Shown: in pieces, positions 10,991 to 22,328 of the stretch
Layout of the letters: each line of letters begins with the position of its first letter
Numbering within the stretch: the stretch's first letter is position 1
Assembly (NCBI GenBank): GCA_963971405.1
Contig: OZ020488.1
Coordinates: 1,984,001 to 2,048,000 of the forward strand
Source: Psococerastis gibbosa
Taxonomy: Eukaryota > Arthropoda > Insecta > Psocodea > Psocidae
DNA: 64,000 nt
Reading direction: 5' to 3'
The notes under the pieces: generated by a model
What the model saw: the letters and a program-made list of their open reading frames with translations, nothing else
The model's database searches: none
What the model was told of the DNA's origin: nothing
Made by a program: the position numbers and the translations under genes

Positions 10991-11810
10991 TCCCAGTTTA
11001 TTTTACAAGACAGGCCCGCGTCAGTGTGGATCACCTTAGAATATTTCATTAGGGAAACCCGTACTCCCCTGTCTTCTCCATGTGCACGCAGCACATAGCT
11101 TGAAATGACCACCTGGCTACGAGCCTCTTCCTTCCTCTCTGTTCCATTGGCCACAGGGAAACAAAATAGCCTACCACCGATGCCGATATTTTACTTCTAC
11201 GAGCCCCCCATCGGCCTATTCTCTCTTCCTGCATGCCCCCAAACGGCCAAATCTCAACCTAGTTCTCTCACGTACCTAGTGCAAATTCCCAGTAGGAACC
11301 CCCCGCAAGAAAAAAAAGGTAGGTAAAGTCAGACATAACCAAGTACGACTGTACCGTAGTGTGCGTTTTTTTTACTACTCTGCTGCTGGAACGGCTGGAA
11401 ACCCTCTGTAATCAGTCATGCTGAAAATAACAAAGCAGCAGCAATCTGGGCTGGAAGGAGGTTTGCGTGTTGAAAAACTTCGATTTTGTCCCAAATTACG
11501 GTAACTAATGAAAGAGGGGTCGCAGGATAATCTCGGTAGCCGATATTACAGGCTAAGCAACTGCTCCATTGGCTCGCCCCTGAAATACTCGGAAACGGCC
11601 CCACGTGGAGTTTTTTGGCGCATAATTAATAGTCAATCAAATAACAGAGAGATGCGCCAAGAAAAGGAAGATTCTTTACATGCTTTCGTTTTCCAATGAA
11701 TTTTTGATTTATTTCGGAATGTACGACAAAGACCTCAAAAAGTTAAAGGTTTACTCAACCCAGACAAAACCTTTAACCTACGATACACGTTACCTTTTTT
11801 TTATGAAAAA
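10991..11810. other. No gene recognised
   Basis: Unique-looking DNA of average composition. Several 60-70 residue open frames overlap on both strands, but none has recognisable domains or splice context. Confidence 0.35.
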
Positions 11811-12165
11811 GATTATTCGCTTAGAAACAATTCAATGAATGTATCGGAATAACCTCTTCAGTCGCCTCTGTAGGTAATACCTGTGTTGAGTTACGACAGG
11901 TCCCCGATCGCAAGATGTGTAGAGACTCGCACAAGTACGAACAAGCTACCACCTTGCCATCGAAGCCCTTACACTCTGGTGGAACACTAATAGAGACTAT
12001 TGTTCTGGGATTCGTTAACTGCCGAGCCGCGGACTGCATCTTACCGACAAATTGTGTGAACGAACGAGCCCGCACAAGTCTGCACAAACTTTCGTGTTCC
12101 AACGATGCGACGTCTGTCAAACTTCGGACGAGACTCGGCAAGCCACGGGCCGTGGGAACATAGCT
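11811..12165 (-). repeat. Family I repeat, copy 1
   Basis: Reverse-strand relative of 38680-38865 and 58715-58880. Shared pieces are GTCGCCTCTGTAGGTAA, TGTTGAGTTACGACA, AGACTCGCACAAGTACGAAC and ACCACCTTGCCATCGAAG. The open frames of 82 and 106 residues here arise from this repeat. In the other copies the reading frames are broken, so protein coding is unlikely. Confidence 0.55.
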
Positions 12166-12707
12166 CTAAGGAGACTTGGCTCGGGCACTGCCGCGCGTGT
12201 TGGCATTGTTGAAATCTACTGAGAAACCGATTTCAGGCCCCTCTAATAATGAGCATTAGTCCTCACCCCTTCTCCTACATTACCCCTTCCCTGAAAACTT
12301 ATCTAAACAGTAGTAATAATGATCGGTAACCAGGTGGAACTCCTTTCTCAACATCCATTAGACGTCTTGTAATTATTTGCTTAATTGTAGTAGTGGGGGC
12401 GGGGCACAAGAAGTTAGGGAGAAGGCAATTACGTTTGTGAACAAAGGCGGGGGCACGCAGACTAAGAAGACTTGGGGCGCCCATGCTAGAGGAAGGGGCA
12501 CCGCCCGACTTTTGAGTATTTCCGCAAGTCAATTAAGGAAAACAGAATGTAGGAGGACAATGGAATGTTTGCCCAAGGAATTCTCTTCTGGCGGTGGGGA
12601 CTTGCTTTCTTGACTTGGGGAAACTTTTGGACCTGAGCCTGATGCTGATGCTTATTGTCGATACATTGGATTTGATTGACCTAGTTGCGACTTGCGAGAG
12701 AGCTGAC
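12166..12707. other. No gene recognised
   Basis: Contains G-rich patches such as GGGGGCGGGGCACAAG near 12395. Overlapping short open frames on both strands have no family signature. Confidence 0.3.
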
Positions 12708-12840
12708 TTCAAATTCAAATTCAAATATATTTATTTACTGTTTTCATGTGCAATTTGTTAATGTTTGTGGTTGAGAGGGGCACCTTTGGGCATTCCCGTG
12801 ACGGGCCTCTCAATCTAATCCTAAAATTACTCGTAAATAA
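12708..12840 (-). mobile_element. LINE 3' end (tail only)
   Basis: Read on the minus strand this ends in ATTTGAATTTGAATTTGAAG, the tail motif of many insect LINEs. It is preceded by a short UTR-like stretch (GAGAGGCCCGTCACGGGAAT) and an AATAAATATA stretch. No coding sequence is left. A second tail-like block (AAATCAAATTCAAAGTCAAA) lies at 13170-13190. Confidence 0.45.
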
Positions 12841-13924
12841 AAATTAAAATAGAAAACATGTAAAAGTTTAAAAAATTACAATTAAAGAATAAAACTAATT
12901 GTTAACTGTTATAGAAGGCGCCCGACTGATTTGAGTTGGAATCCCAGCTGCCGGCTGCTGCTCAATGGCGTAACTCTGACTGTTTGCAGCACATGAATAA
13001 GTTTTAATCTATAAAATCTAAACGTTACGATTGCACAAATGTGGTGAAGCCTATAGTTTCGAAAATTTCCCCGGGCCCCCTTCCTTGCAGTAGTAGGTAC
13101 GGTACGCAATTATGAGTAGGTTAAGTGTTCGTTACTAAATTCTAAACCTTTTACAGTTGTGGAAATTAAATCAAATTCAAAGTCAAATTCTATTTTCCAT
13201 AACGCAATTACAGCAAAGGATATTGTCATTTAAATAAAAATAATAATAACTATTATAAATTGAGAAAGTAAAGTGAAATATTTCCTCCAAAAAACAGTTG
13301 ACAATATGGATTTACTGATACAAAATTTAAAACAATACAGCAGCAGCCTATACGTAATAAGATAGAACAGTTGAACACAATTGACCACCAACTACGATCA
13401 ACCACATGTAATAGCCCTATTTCCAGAATTGGTCTGGCGCAAGAATTTTCCAAGGATTTTCCAAAGCAAAAAGGGTCCATAAAAACACTATAGTATTTTT
13501 TATTATAGGAGTATTTTTCCTCATGTAAACCATGAATATTAATAGCTTAGAATTTGAATGAAACATACATCAATAAAATCGGGACTGTAAAATTGTACCA
13601 AATAGTAATTTGCCGGCCATAAGAAAGGAGAAACTTGGCATTATGCTATCGTGTCATAAAATCGTCAATGAAAATTGCAGCTATTGACTATAGGTATTAT
13701 GAACTAGATTTTTACAACCCCCGGAAGCAAAACCTTAGATTCTAATTCCGCCTATAATCCATAATAAAAAGGTCTCAGGTCGGTAGTTCACGAGTAAAAC
13801 CAACCTTACAGAACATGATATTCGTACAAACATTGTAATATTATAATTTCTGAAAATATATTATTACTACTGTAAATTATAAATAGACATGCAGCCACAT
13901 TCAATCATGTTAAAAAAGTAAATT
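12841..13924. other. No gene recognised
   Basis: AT-rich sequence with a possible LINE tail at 13170-13190. No splice-flanked coding region or structured RNA was found. Confidence 0.35.
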
Positions 13925-14165
13925 CGTGTCGGGGTGGTACTACCCGTGGTACAGGAGTTTTCAGGTTGCATCAACAGCCTCCTGTTTAACCTATCGACAG
14001 TCAGGAAAGACTGCCGGGACCGCCGGCTTTACATGCCCTCCGAAGCATGGTAGTCAGAAGATAAATAATTGTACCACTAGAAAATTTTGGCATTCGGGTG
14101 GGACTCGAACCAGTCACCTTCTGGATGATAGTCCGAGTCGTTACCTCTACGCCATTCTGACTACT
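13925..14165 (-). mobile_element. tRNA-derived SINE (copy S1)
   Basis: On the minus strand the head carries a box-A-like ATGGCGTAGAGG and, at the right spacing, a box B in GACTGGTTCGAGTCCCAC. These are the two internal RNA polymerase III promoter elements of tRNA genes. The body contains GCTTCGGAGGGCATGTAAAG and GGTCCCGGCAG, which match the SINE at 56638. The head does not fold as an intact tRNA, and there is no encoded protein. Confidence 0.7.
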
Positions 14166-14785
14166 AATCATGTTAATACGGGATGTGAAAGAGAAATTAG
14201 AATGAGGAAAAACAAGTGGAATAATAAAATCTAAGACCTTGTTGAGATACATTGCCCTAGTCTACAACTACAGTACTATACCATTAGGAAAAAATTACGT
14301 AGGCGTTGCTTACCAAGGCCTATATTTGTGTATACCTCCACCGTGCTTGTGTGCTTGTACTTACAACTCTTCAATAAAGCCGGACATGATATCGTGGAAG
14401 TTTATTACATGGATGATATAGTACGTAATTTACCGAGTCCAAATTACATAACCTAGGATATCGTGTCTTTGTGCATTAAAGTATAAACCAACATCGGCTA
14501 AGACGGCGAGCCCCTTTGAAACCGATCATTCCGGGCCTCACGCAAAACTGATATTTGTATATGCATGCAACTCGTTTGCGATCAAGTCATTATGAAGACG
14601 ACGTTGCGACCGGCAAACAAAATGGTGGCCAATTAGCTACACAAACAAACATTATTAATTATAGCATAGCTCCTATACATAATAAGCAGGGTATTAGGTA
14701 ACAATGCAAGTTACCGAGTTATCCGTATAGTTAAGTCGAGTGAAGTTAACACTCGTGGAAAAGGAAAACTAGGCTAACCAGCGTG
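14166..14785. other. No gene recognised
   Basis: Unique-looking AT-rich DNA between a SINE and a palindromic MITE. No feature could be supported. Confidence 0.35.
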
Positions 14786-14788
14786 TTT

Positions 14789-15173
14789 GGTGCCCATTCC
14801 ATTGACCGGCTAGGGCTATTTCCAAAAACAGTGACGTGGTAGCAGACATTCAAGACTTAGGTGGCGTTTCCACCGACCTCGCATTGCAGAATTGACGGAA
14901 ATGTTTATTTTCCTCTATGCCATAGTAAAAATTGATCAATGATCATACAGTAAAATCACAAACAAACAAACTAAAATTAAAAAATGGCGTCATGGGATAT
15001 GTTAAGTACAAACATTTTAAATAGATTTCTATAAAAAGAAAAATTCTAATTTCCGTCAATGTCATTTGCATCCTGCAATGCGAGATCGGTGGAAACGCAA
15101 CCTAAGTCATGAATGTCTGCTACCACGTCACCGTTTTTGTAAATAGCCCTAGCCGGTCAATGGAATGGGCGCC
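14789..15173. mobile_element. Palindromic MITE family C, copy 1
   Basis: The arms are long inverted repeats. The left starts GGTGCCCATTCCATTGACC and the right ends GGTCAATGGAATGGGCGCC followed by TTA. Each arm contains GTGACGTGGTAGCAGACATT or its complement. A second inverted module (CGTTTCCACCGACCTCGCAT) lies inside the first and may be an older nested insertion. Flanks are TTT and TTA, so a 3-bp TWA-type duplication is probable, as in PIF/Harbinger MITEs. No transposase. Confidence 0.75.
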
Positions 15174-15303
15174 TTAGCTAAACGCACTTCAACCTGCAAA
15201 TACGTACAGCACGATCCAACAACTCAGTTTGTACAAACAAGTCATATCGTGTATTTGCAGGTTCAGATTTGGTTAAACTAGTTATTGGAATGTATTTGTT
15301 TTT

Positions 15304-15457
15304 GGCGGGTATTCCACAAACGTCAATCGTCAATGAAAAATTGAAAAATGACGTAACAATGACGTAAATTGACGTGGTAGCAGAATTTTTAGTATGTCTT
15401 TAATGTCTGCTAAAACGTCATTTGTCATTGACGATTGACGGATGTGGAATACCCGCC
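15304..15457. mobile_element. Palindromic MITE family D, copy 1
   Basis: A 154 bp hairpin element. The left starts GGCGGGTATTCCACAAACGT and the right ends in the complementary ACGGATGTGGAATACCCGCC. TTT flanks both sides. The centre has TTGACGTGGTAGCAGAAT and its partner ATGTCTGCTAAAACGTCA, the same core as in family C. No coding capacity. Confidence 0.75.
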
Positions 15458-15864
15458 TTTATAATTAATCAATTATGTCTGTCTATACAGGTAGAAATAA
15501 GATGAAGATAAATAAATGAAGACGTATGTTTTGTAATCGTATTCAGTATTGTTTACCTATACTTTCTCGCATTTTAATAAAGCGGCTACCTGTAGGCTAC
15601 TCAATTTTCTTTCGCTTTAGCATATTAACCCACCCATAGGTGCACTCACAGTGTGACTTGTGCGTATGTAAAAAAGCAGGCCGCTAATAATGGGTACAAA
15701 ATTAAAGAGAAGAAAAGGGCGAAACGAGAAGAATAGGGTTAATGAGAAGTACTGTACGATATGACAACAAAATTGTAGATTAGTGCCATCAATGGATTGC
15801 CCAACAACGATTAAGTACTGTAGTCTACAATATTTGCGGATCTTCTATTTTGTGCTAATTATTA

Positions 15865-16982
15865 TTGCTTTCCAATTTATACGTAGGAAAGCTTTGTGAT
15901 GGTCCAAATTTTCGATTCCGAGATTTCAACGGATTTACACGTTTTGAGGTACCAGGAACCCAGGAACCCCAAAAAAAAAGGTTTTTACGAAATGTCTGTC
16001 GCTCTGTCTGTCTGGGCGTCGATTTCCAGGCAAACTACTCGGTCGATTTTGATGAAATTCGGCATGTAGGTTCACAAAAATCATTCCTCATTCATTTGGG
16101 CTAACTCAATTTGGGGTGGTTTTATTCCCCAAAAAACGTCTAAAAACATTATTTCCCAAAAACGGCTCCAACGATTTCTTTTAAATTCACATATATTGTA
16201 GTCGTTATTAATGTTAACAAAATGCAGGGGGTCGTTACTCCTTGATAGTTTCCTTCTGGGGTAGTCAAGTTAAAACATGTCTAAAGGAATAACCGCACAT
16301 ACAATCAATATCAGTCGATAACCCGCTGAAGTCAGTATTCACAAGTACCTACCGTAACTGTTGTCATTTTATTCAATATTTCAATATTTCAATATTATAG
16401 TGAGTTGTGCCGTGCCCCCCCCCCCTTATTTATCTACCAGATCTTCACTTCACTACATACACGGGCGCCCGTCTCTTCAAGAAGGCACCAAAGTAGTAAG
16501 TTTTGGGAACAGCAGCACCCCCTCAGCTAGGCACACCAAGCACACCCACTATGGGGGTAAAAAATAAAAATAACTAAATTTTAATGAATAATGACTAAAA
16601 AATAATTTCTCTGCGAAAACCTTTCTATCGTTAATTTGTACCTTCAGGCATATTTTAGGCGTTAAATTGAGTAACGAAACCGGACAGGTTGCTTTCCCAA
16701 AAAACTATTAGGTTTTGTGCAAAAAAAATGTTTTTGAAAAAATGAAAGCAAATTCACGCTTAAATGCATTGCGTGCCCTGCCATTATTGCTGTGCGGTAA
16801 TGTAATGTCTGACCTAGAATTTAATTCACCTCCAGTGACGACAGGAGGACAACCCCCCCCCCCCCCCCCGAGATGTCCGAAATTTAACAATAGGAAAATT
16901 ATTTACCATGAAATTACTCATTTTCTCTCCCTACTAATTGATAAATTGGAAAGCATGTTCGAGTAAACTCGGACCGGTTCTT
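15865..16982 (+). mobile_element. Family A element, copy 3
   Basis: Starts TTGCTTTCCAATTTATACGT and ends CTCGGACCGGTTCTT. It has the central GTCTGTCGCTCTGTCTGTCT microsatellite and the CAAACTACTCGGTCGATTTT module. About 290 bp of unrelated sequence (about 16262-16552, with a C11 run) interrupts the element. It forms an inverted pair with 17045-17919. Confidence 0.8.
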
Positions 16983-17044
16983 TATATTTGGTCCTTAAAT
17001 GATTGAAATTTAATATAATTACATTAGTTATTTTCATAACTAAA

Positions 17045-17919
17045 TTACTCGAACATGCTTTCCAATTTATCAATTAGTAGATAGAGAAAATGAGTAATTT
17101 CACGGTAAATAATTTTCCTATTGTTAAATTTCGGACATCTCGTGGGGGGGGGGGGGGTTGTCCTCCTGTCGTCACTGGAGGTGAATTAAATTCTAGGTCA
17201 GACATTACATTACATTACATTACAACACAGCAATAATGGCAGGGCACGCAATGCATTTGAGCGTGAATTTGTTTTCATTTTTTCAAAAAAATGTTTTTTG
17301 CACAAAACCAAATAGTTTTTAGGGAAAGCAAACTGTCCTGTTTCGTTACTCAATTTAACACCTAAGACATGCCTGAAGGTAGAAATAATCGATAGAAAGG
17401 TTTCGCAGAAAAATGATTTTTTAGTCATTTTTCTTTAAAATTTAGTCATTTTTATTTTTTTACCCCCAGAAGCAAACTATCACGGGGCAAGCGATCCCCC
17501 GCATTTTATCAAAATTAATAACGACTACAATATATGTGAATTTAAAAGAAATCGTTGGAGCCATTTTTGGGAAATAATGTTTTTAGACTTTTTTTTTTAG
17601 TTTTTTGAGAATAAAACCACCCCAAATTGAGTTAGCCCAAAATAAAAAAAATGTTCTTGAGGTATGATTTTTGTGAACTTACATGCCAAATTTCACCCAA
17701 ATCCACTGAGTAGTTTGCCCGGAAATTGATGAACAGACAGACAGACAGACAGACATGCATACAGAAAGACAGACATACATACAAACAGAGCGACAGACAG
17801 ACATTTCGTAAAAACCACTTTTTTGGGTTCCTGGGACCTCAAAACGTGTAAATCCGTTGAAATCTCGGAATCGAACATTTTGACCATCACAAAGCTTTCC
17901 TTATACTACGTATAAATTG
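17045..17919 (-). mobile_element. Family A element, copy 4 (inverted partner of copy 3)
   Basis: Reverse-strand copy with the tip CTCGAACATGCTTTCC at the left and an extended GACAGACAGACAGACAGA microsatellite near 17740-17795. It shares private variants with copy 3 that other copies lack: GAGATGTCC rather than GAGATATCG, CGACAGGAGGACAA rather than CGTCAGGTGGACAA, and GAATTTAATTCACC. It also has five ATTAC repeats at about 17205-17223. Confidence 0.8.
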
Positions 17920-18428
17920 ATCTAGGGTGTACGTGGTGGTTGCGGTGGTGAAGTATAAGAAGAATAGTTGGTTAACTGGATAAGCGACCGGTAAGACGAG
18001 CGTTTCCGAGAATCTGTTTCGATTAGACGAAGCAGGCAGAGTGGGGGGGTGGGGGTGGTGTCTCCCCCCTCTACATATTTTAGCGCGCCACGAATTATTA
18101 ACGGGGACTTGTCTTTGAAACAGTGGCCCAAACGACAACTCAATTAGCTGGTTCATACGCCATCTATTACGTATTAAGACGTATTCAACCCGCACAACAG
18201 TCTATCTCCCTATCTTACCTTCACACCTTTCCCGCGGTCGGGTTAAGGTAAACGTAACTGTCGGTTTTGGACTGTTTTGACTGAATTGTTGAGCATTTAA
18301 ATAGGAATAGGTGACAGCAGACGTAGCACCAATTAAAAAGGATAAGTTATTCCTAGCCCGGAGTTAAGAGGCAACCTGATAACCCTTACGGGTGCCAAAA
18401 AATACAATTTCGCGAGACATACCGATAA
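17920..18428. other. No gene recognised
   Basis: Holds a G-rich GTGGGGGGGTGGGGGTGG stretch near 18040. Overlapping 73-102 residue frames on the minus strand have no domain features. Confidence 0.3.
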
Positions 18429-18670
18429 TAGAGCCGTATATGTGATCTTACAAAGTAGAAGAAATGTTTCTCTACATTTTGATGTCCTACATTAAGGTGT
18501 GGCCATCACCGATCAATCACAGTTATTTGATAAAAATAAGAGACACTGAGGATAACGAGTCGTAGTAGTTCCAAAACAGTGGCCGATTGGGATTAGTGAT
18601 GACCACGTACTATACATCAAACTGTAGGGGAACATTTCGTCTATTCTACGAAATCTCATGTGTGGCTCTA
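18429..18670. mobile_element. Palindromic MITE family H
   Basis: The left arm TAGAGCCGTATATGTGATC and GAAATGTTTCTCTACATTTT is mirrored on the right by GGAACATTTCGTCTATTCTA and TGTGTGGCTCTA. The middle has GGCCATCACCGATCAATCAC against CCGATTGGGATTAGTGATG. Half-copies occur at 20205, 34195, 36960, 37160, 37345 and 44345. The target-site duplication is not clear and there is no coding sequence. Confidence 0.6.
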
Positions 18671-18977
18671 CGATCTATATTTTCTATGACATTGGATTTT
18701 ATTTAAAAAAATAAAATAAAAAAAGACTGTTGTCTCTTGAAGCTGAACTTGCAACGCAATCAATGGCTTTCGAATGAGTAAATTTCTCGGAAGAAAACTA
18801 TACAGAATACCAAGGGGTTTGGAAAAGAAATCGTTGTCGTGGTCTTCGGGGAAACATTGTTGGGCTGTGCCCGTAAATAACGTAATTGTATTAGTGGGAG
18901 AGAGAGTGTTGTGGGTCTGGACTGCAGCTCCTCCATAATATAGCACGTTGGTGCGAAAAAAGACAAAGGCGAGAGCA

Positions 18978-19320
18978 TGTAAAAAGGGTTCGGCCCTGGG
19001 GGACACCGCGAATTAGCTCCAGGAAATTGCCTTTCACCAGTCTCCGCTGCTGTCACTCTCCTTTCTTTAAGGATTGATTTTTTAGTAGGAAGACTGTCTT
19101 AAACATTCTCCTCTTCCTCTAATTCCTCCTTTTTTAAAGCCCCAACTTGGCCCAAGATTTCAGTAAAAAAAGGGATGGCCCATAATGGGCATCGCAATTT
19201 TGATCCAGGAAATTGTCCTTCACCATTCTCGGTTGCTATCACTCCCTTATCTTTGAGGATTGATTTTTGTAAAAAGGCTAGATTTTCTTTCCTTCTTCTA
19301 ATTCCTCCTTCTAATGTTGG
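18978..19320 (+). repeat. Two-unit tandem duplication (about 185 bp period)
   Basis: CCAGGAAATTGCCTTTCACC (19018) and CCAGGAAATTGTCCTTCACC (about 19204) start parallel stretches. Each continues with TGTCACTCTCC/TATCACTCCCT and GGATTGATTTTT, then TCTAATTCCTCC. The duplication keeps frames of 75-112 residues open by chance. Confidence 0.65.
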
Positions 19321-19500
19321 AAGCAGTCTCCACGATCTTGGACAGTCTCCACAGCTGTCACTCCTCACCTTCTTTTCTGCCGGGCATTGGGGTATGTTCT
19401 GACCACACCATCTGAAATAGCGCTGTAGTCAAGAGAGAGGATCCTCTACCAGTTCTTCAAGACTCTCATTGGGTTGTCGTATAGCATATTTCATCGGAAC
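19321..19500 (-). repeat. Family F repeat fragment
   Basis: AGGATCCTCTACCAGTTCTT followed by a CATTGGGTTGTCGTA stretch matches the reverse complement of 55640-55700. Both sites are probably fragments of one dispersed retroposon. No coding domain is visible. Confidence 0.4.
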
Positions 19501-20204
19501 CCATTTCCGCCCTCTATCGGATGGGCTTGTCTGTTATCCCCTCCCATTAGCATACAGCACTTTGACTGCTGAAAAGCACCATCTGCGGAAGATGAAGCAG
19601 CAGCGATAGAGCTCGGGCCGGCCTTGGCCTCAAAGGGGGCCCCCTCCCCCTTCCCCGGGGGCTGGGGCCACTATCCTATTTAAGTAAAGCAGATTTTTTT
19701 ACTGAGTATGGGATAGGCAGCTTAAACCGAGTGGAATAAGAGGTATTACTGCGGATTTGAGGGGGTGCGAGGCGGGGGGAGGGATATGCTTTTAAAAATC
19801 AGTACAGCAGCCCTCACATCCCCTGGTGATGCCACCCCCTTGCGTAAAACGCCTTTGTAATACTCCTGTTACATCTACTGGTTTCTTTTATGCACAATAT
19901 TGTCCATATTGTTTGTTTTTAGGGGGTAATATTTTAGGTAGATTTCTTTAGAAATACAAACGATATACGCTCTTATCAAGTCTCTATCTCGAATCAATAT
20001 CAGTGACTATACGTACGGTACATAAAAAGGATCAGGAACATATTTTAGTCGCTAATTCATCAATTACAGTCTACACTAAAATAATATTTCTTGATAAAAA
20101 TTGATTTTTTGAACGTATAGATTTTCGGCCTTCAGTTATCGCGTAATAGGATCTCCCGACTATCGTATTTTTTTGTTTTTTAATTTAAATCCAGTTTTAG
20201 AGGA
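19501..20204. other. No gene recognised
   Basis: At 19612-19680 there is a GGGCCGGCCTTGGCCTC start and a GGGGGCTGGGGCC stretch that may be a hAT-type terminus, but no partner end was found. The rest is AT-rich and featureless. Confidence 0.3.
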
Positions 20205-20310
20205 AATATTGATGGTAGAGCTATATTAAAAGGGAAGTCATAATGTAAAAGAAATGTTCCCCTACATTTTGATACATACATAGCATGTGACTGTGAGACT
20301 GTCCCTAACA
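20205..20310 (+). repeat. Family H half-copy
   Basis: GGTAGAGCTATATTAAAAGG, AAAGAAATGTTCCCCTACAT and TTTTGATACATA match one arm of the palindromic element at 18429. The following CTAACACCAATT is also shared with other H copies. A 15-G run follows at 20392-20406. Confidence 0.5.
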
Positions 20311-20515
20311 CCAATTCCTTTGTCCATCTTTCGACCTGACATCCCCAGTGTTACACACAGAGATCGGGTACAGGTTATTCCTACTACTAGTGGGGGGGGG
20401 GGGGGGCTCACCAGTGGGCTCGCCCCCAGTATTGGGGTTATTCGTAAGTTCACTGGGCCAATAGTAGTTTTAGCCACTTGAGCAGGTAAAGGGGACCCGC
20501 TGTAACTCGTAATTA

Positions 20516-20898
20516 GGTGCCCATTCCATTGACCGGCTAGGGCTATTTCCAAAAACGGTGACGTGGTAGCAGACATTCAAGACTTAGGTGGCGTTTCCAC
20601 CGACCTCGCATTGCAGAATTGATGGAAATGTTTATTTTCCTCTATGCCATAGTTAAAATTGATCAATGATCATACAGTAAAACCACAAACAAACAAACTA
20701 AAATTAAAAAATGGTGTCATGGGATATGGTAAGTACACACATTTTAATAGATTTCTATAAATTCAAAATTCTAATTTCCGTCAATGTCATTTGCATTCTG
20801 CAATGCGAGATCGGTGGAAACGCAACCTAAGTCTTGAATGTCTGCTACCACGTCACTGTTTTTGGAAATAGCCCTAGCCGGTCAATGGAATGGGCGCC
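20516..20898. mobile_element. Palindromic MITE family C, copy 2
   Basis: A complete 383 bp copy, GGTGCCCATTCCATTGACC to GGTCAATGGAATGGGCGCC, flanked by TTA at 20513-20515 and TTA at 20899-20901. The arms contain GGTGACGTGGTAGCAGACAT and its complement, and the inner module CGTTTCCACCGACCTCGCAT. The 3-bp TTA duplication points to PIF/Harbinger (Tourist-like) mobilisation. Confidence 0.85.
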
Positions 20899-20901
20899 TT
20901 A

Positions 20902-21887
20902 GCCGCAGTACATCAGTAGGCTCCAGTACCCTATAAGACCTCTGTAGCCAAGGAGAGTCGACCCGACTCATTCGCAATGCCAGGCTTCTGGAATCCCCGA
21001 AGGTTTCAACCAGTTGAGACACCTACTGAGCGATATTATCTGCGTTGCCCAGGAGCGCCATTATGGAGGCTAGGACGAACGTACTGATATCCCTAAACTC
21101 GACTCATTCGCAATGCCAAGCCTGTGGAATCCCAGAATCGTTGTTTTGGTTTGAGCCACTTAAGAGAGTCATAGTTACTCCCTTTTGTTATTTCTGTATA
21201 TTTCAATAGCAGTGGTCAACCACTGTGTCATTGACGGCCATGTAACGTACCCAAAAAATCAGAATGTTGAGGACAATTTCTTCTTGTTTATGTTTTACTA
21301 TCGATATTTTACTCGTATAAGTTTTTCCATTGCAGTCGTCTCTCAACCCCGAAACATGTCATTGCAGTACCGTACGATACGTAAAAATTACGACCATATA
21401 ATAGTAAAAATTACTACGGATGAAAAAGCAATGAAATTCCAGCATCCCCTAAAAATAAAAATGATTGCTAACAATTTTCTGAGCCATTAAAAACAACTAA
21501 AAGTGCCGTAAAAGAGGAGGGTGAGTTGATTTACAAAATGTAACGCGGAGCCTTTTCTAATTTGTTAATAGACGGGATCCGGATCTCGTGTAAGATAAAC
21601 TTTAACACGGTGTGCACGTGTTGGCCACGTGGCTCTGCCTGCTGCCACTTGTATTATCCTGAAGCCACTTGAAATTTTCCGGCGCGGTCGCCATATGATG
21701 TCCCTATACTGTGGAGTGCCCTACACATATAATTGTTTTCAGTTATTGGATTGGAAAATGTTTTGTGTTTTTTCTATCATGTAGCCTACCGTAGTTATGT
21801 GTAGGGTTGTTTTGTATTGGGGGGTGGTTCGCTTAATTGGTAGCAAAAATCAGGAAGAGATTTCAGAATGCACGATATATAGGTATT
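20902..21887. other. Tandem GACTCATTCGCAATGCCA motif, otherwise nothing
   Basis: CGACTCATTCGCAATGCCA appears near 20964 and again near 21100, each followed by a GTGGAATCCC/CTGGAATCCC word, so about 137 bp is duplicated. The 101-residue frame at 21185-21490 is AT-rich and has no recognisable domain. No gene is called. Confidence 0.4.
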
Positions 21888-22272
21888 CAGTGCCGGATCA
21901 CCAACTAGACACTCTAGGCAACTGCCTAAGGACCCAGAGCTGCCTGAGGGCCCACAAAGTTTTCAAAAAAGTTAATTTATTATGTAATTTTTCAAAACTT
22001 TTTATAATACCTAGAAAAATGGGTTTTTCAAAATATTGTAATGTAAGTATTCATAATTAACCCTGATTATATTTTACAAGATTTTGCAACAAAAAAAACT
22101 GAGGAATATGTAAACCTTTCATTGATTAAAATATGCTGAATTTTGTATTTAGTATTATTAGCTGTTAGTTGCAGTGTTAGTCACCTTACCTAGTAAGACT
22201 ATAGACATAAAGGGAGGAGGGGGGCCACCAATTTCATTGCCTAGGTGCTCAGAGATGGTTAATCCGGACCTG
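21888..22272. mobile_element. hAT-like MITE with exact 8-bp TSD
   Basis: The left end CAGTGCCGGATCACC and right end GGTTAATCCGGACCTG form an imperfect terminal inverted repeat of the CAGNGCCGGATTAACC type. The octamer TAGGTATT is repeated exactly at 21880-21887 and 22273-22280. The 385 bp interior is AT-rich, without a transposase. A related left end occurs at 60637. Superfamily assignment rests on TSD length and CAG start. Confidence 0.85.
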
Positions 22273-22328
22273 TAGGTATTCAAAACCTTATTGTTATATT
22301 ATTATTATTATTATTGACGGGGTTTCTA

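Noticed and set aside
11821..12163. 106- and 82-codon frames on opposite strands
   Set aside because: They belong to family I. Copies at 38680 and 58715 do not keep either frame.
13925..14165. Possible tRNA gene (box A and box B on minus strand)
   Set aside because: The arms do not give a clean cloverleaf, and the body matches a SINE elsewhere, so it is a tRNA-derived SINE rather than a tRNA gene.
17700..17800. Regular GACAGACA repeats that might suggest a CRISPR-like array
   Set aside because: It is a simple microsatellite inside family A. There are no unique spacers between conserved repeats anywhere in the window.
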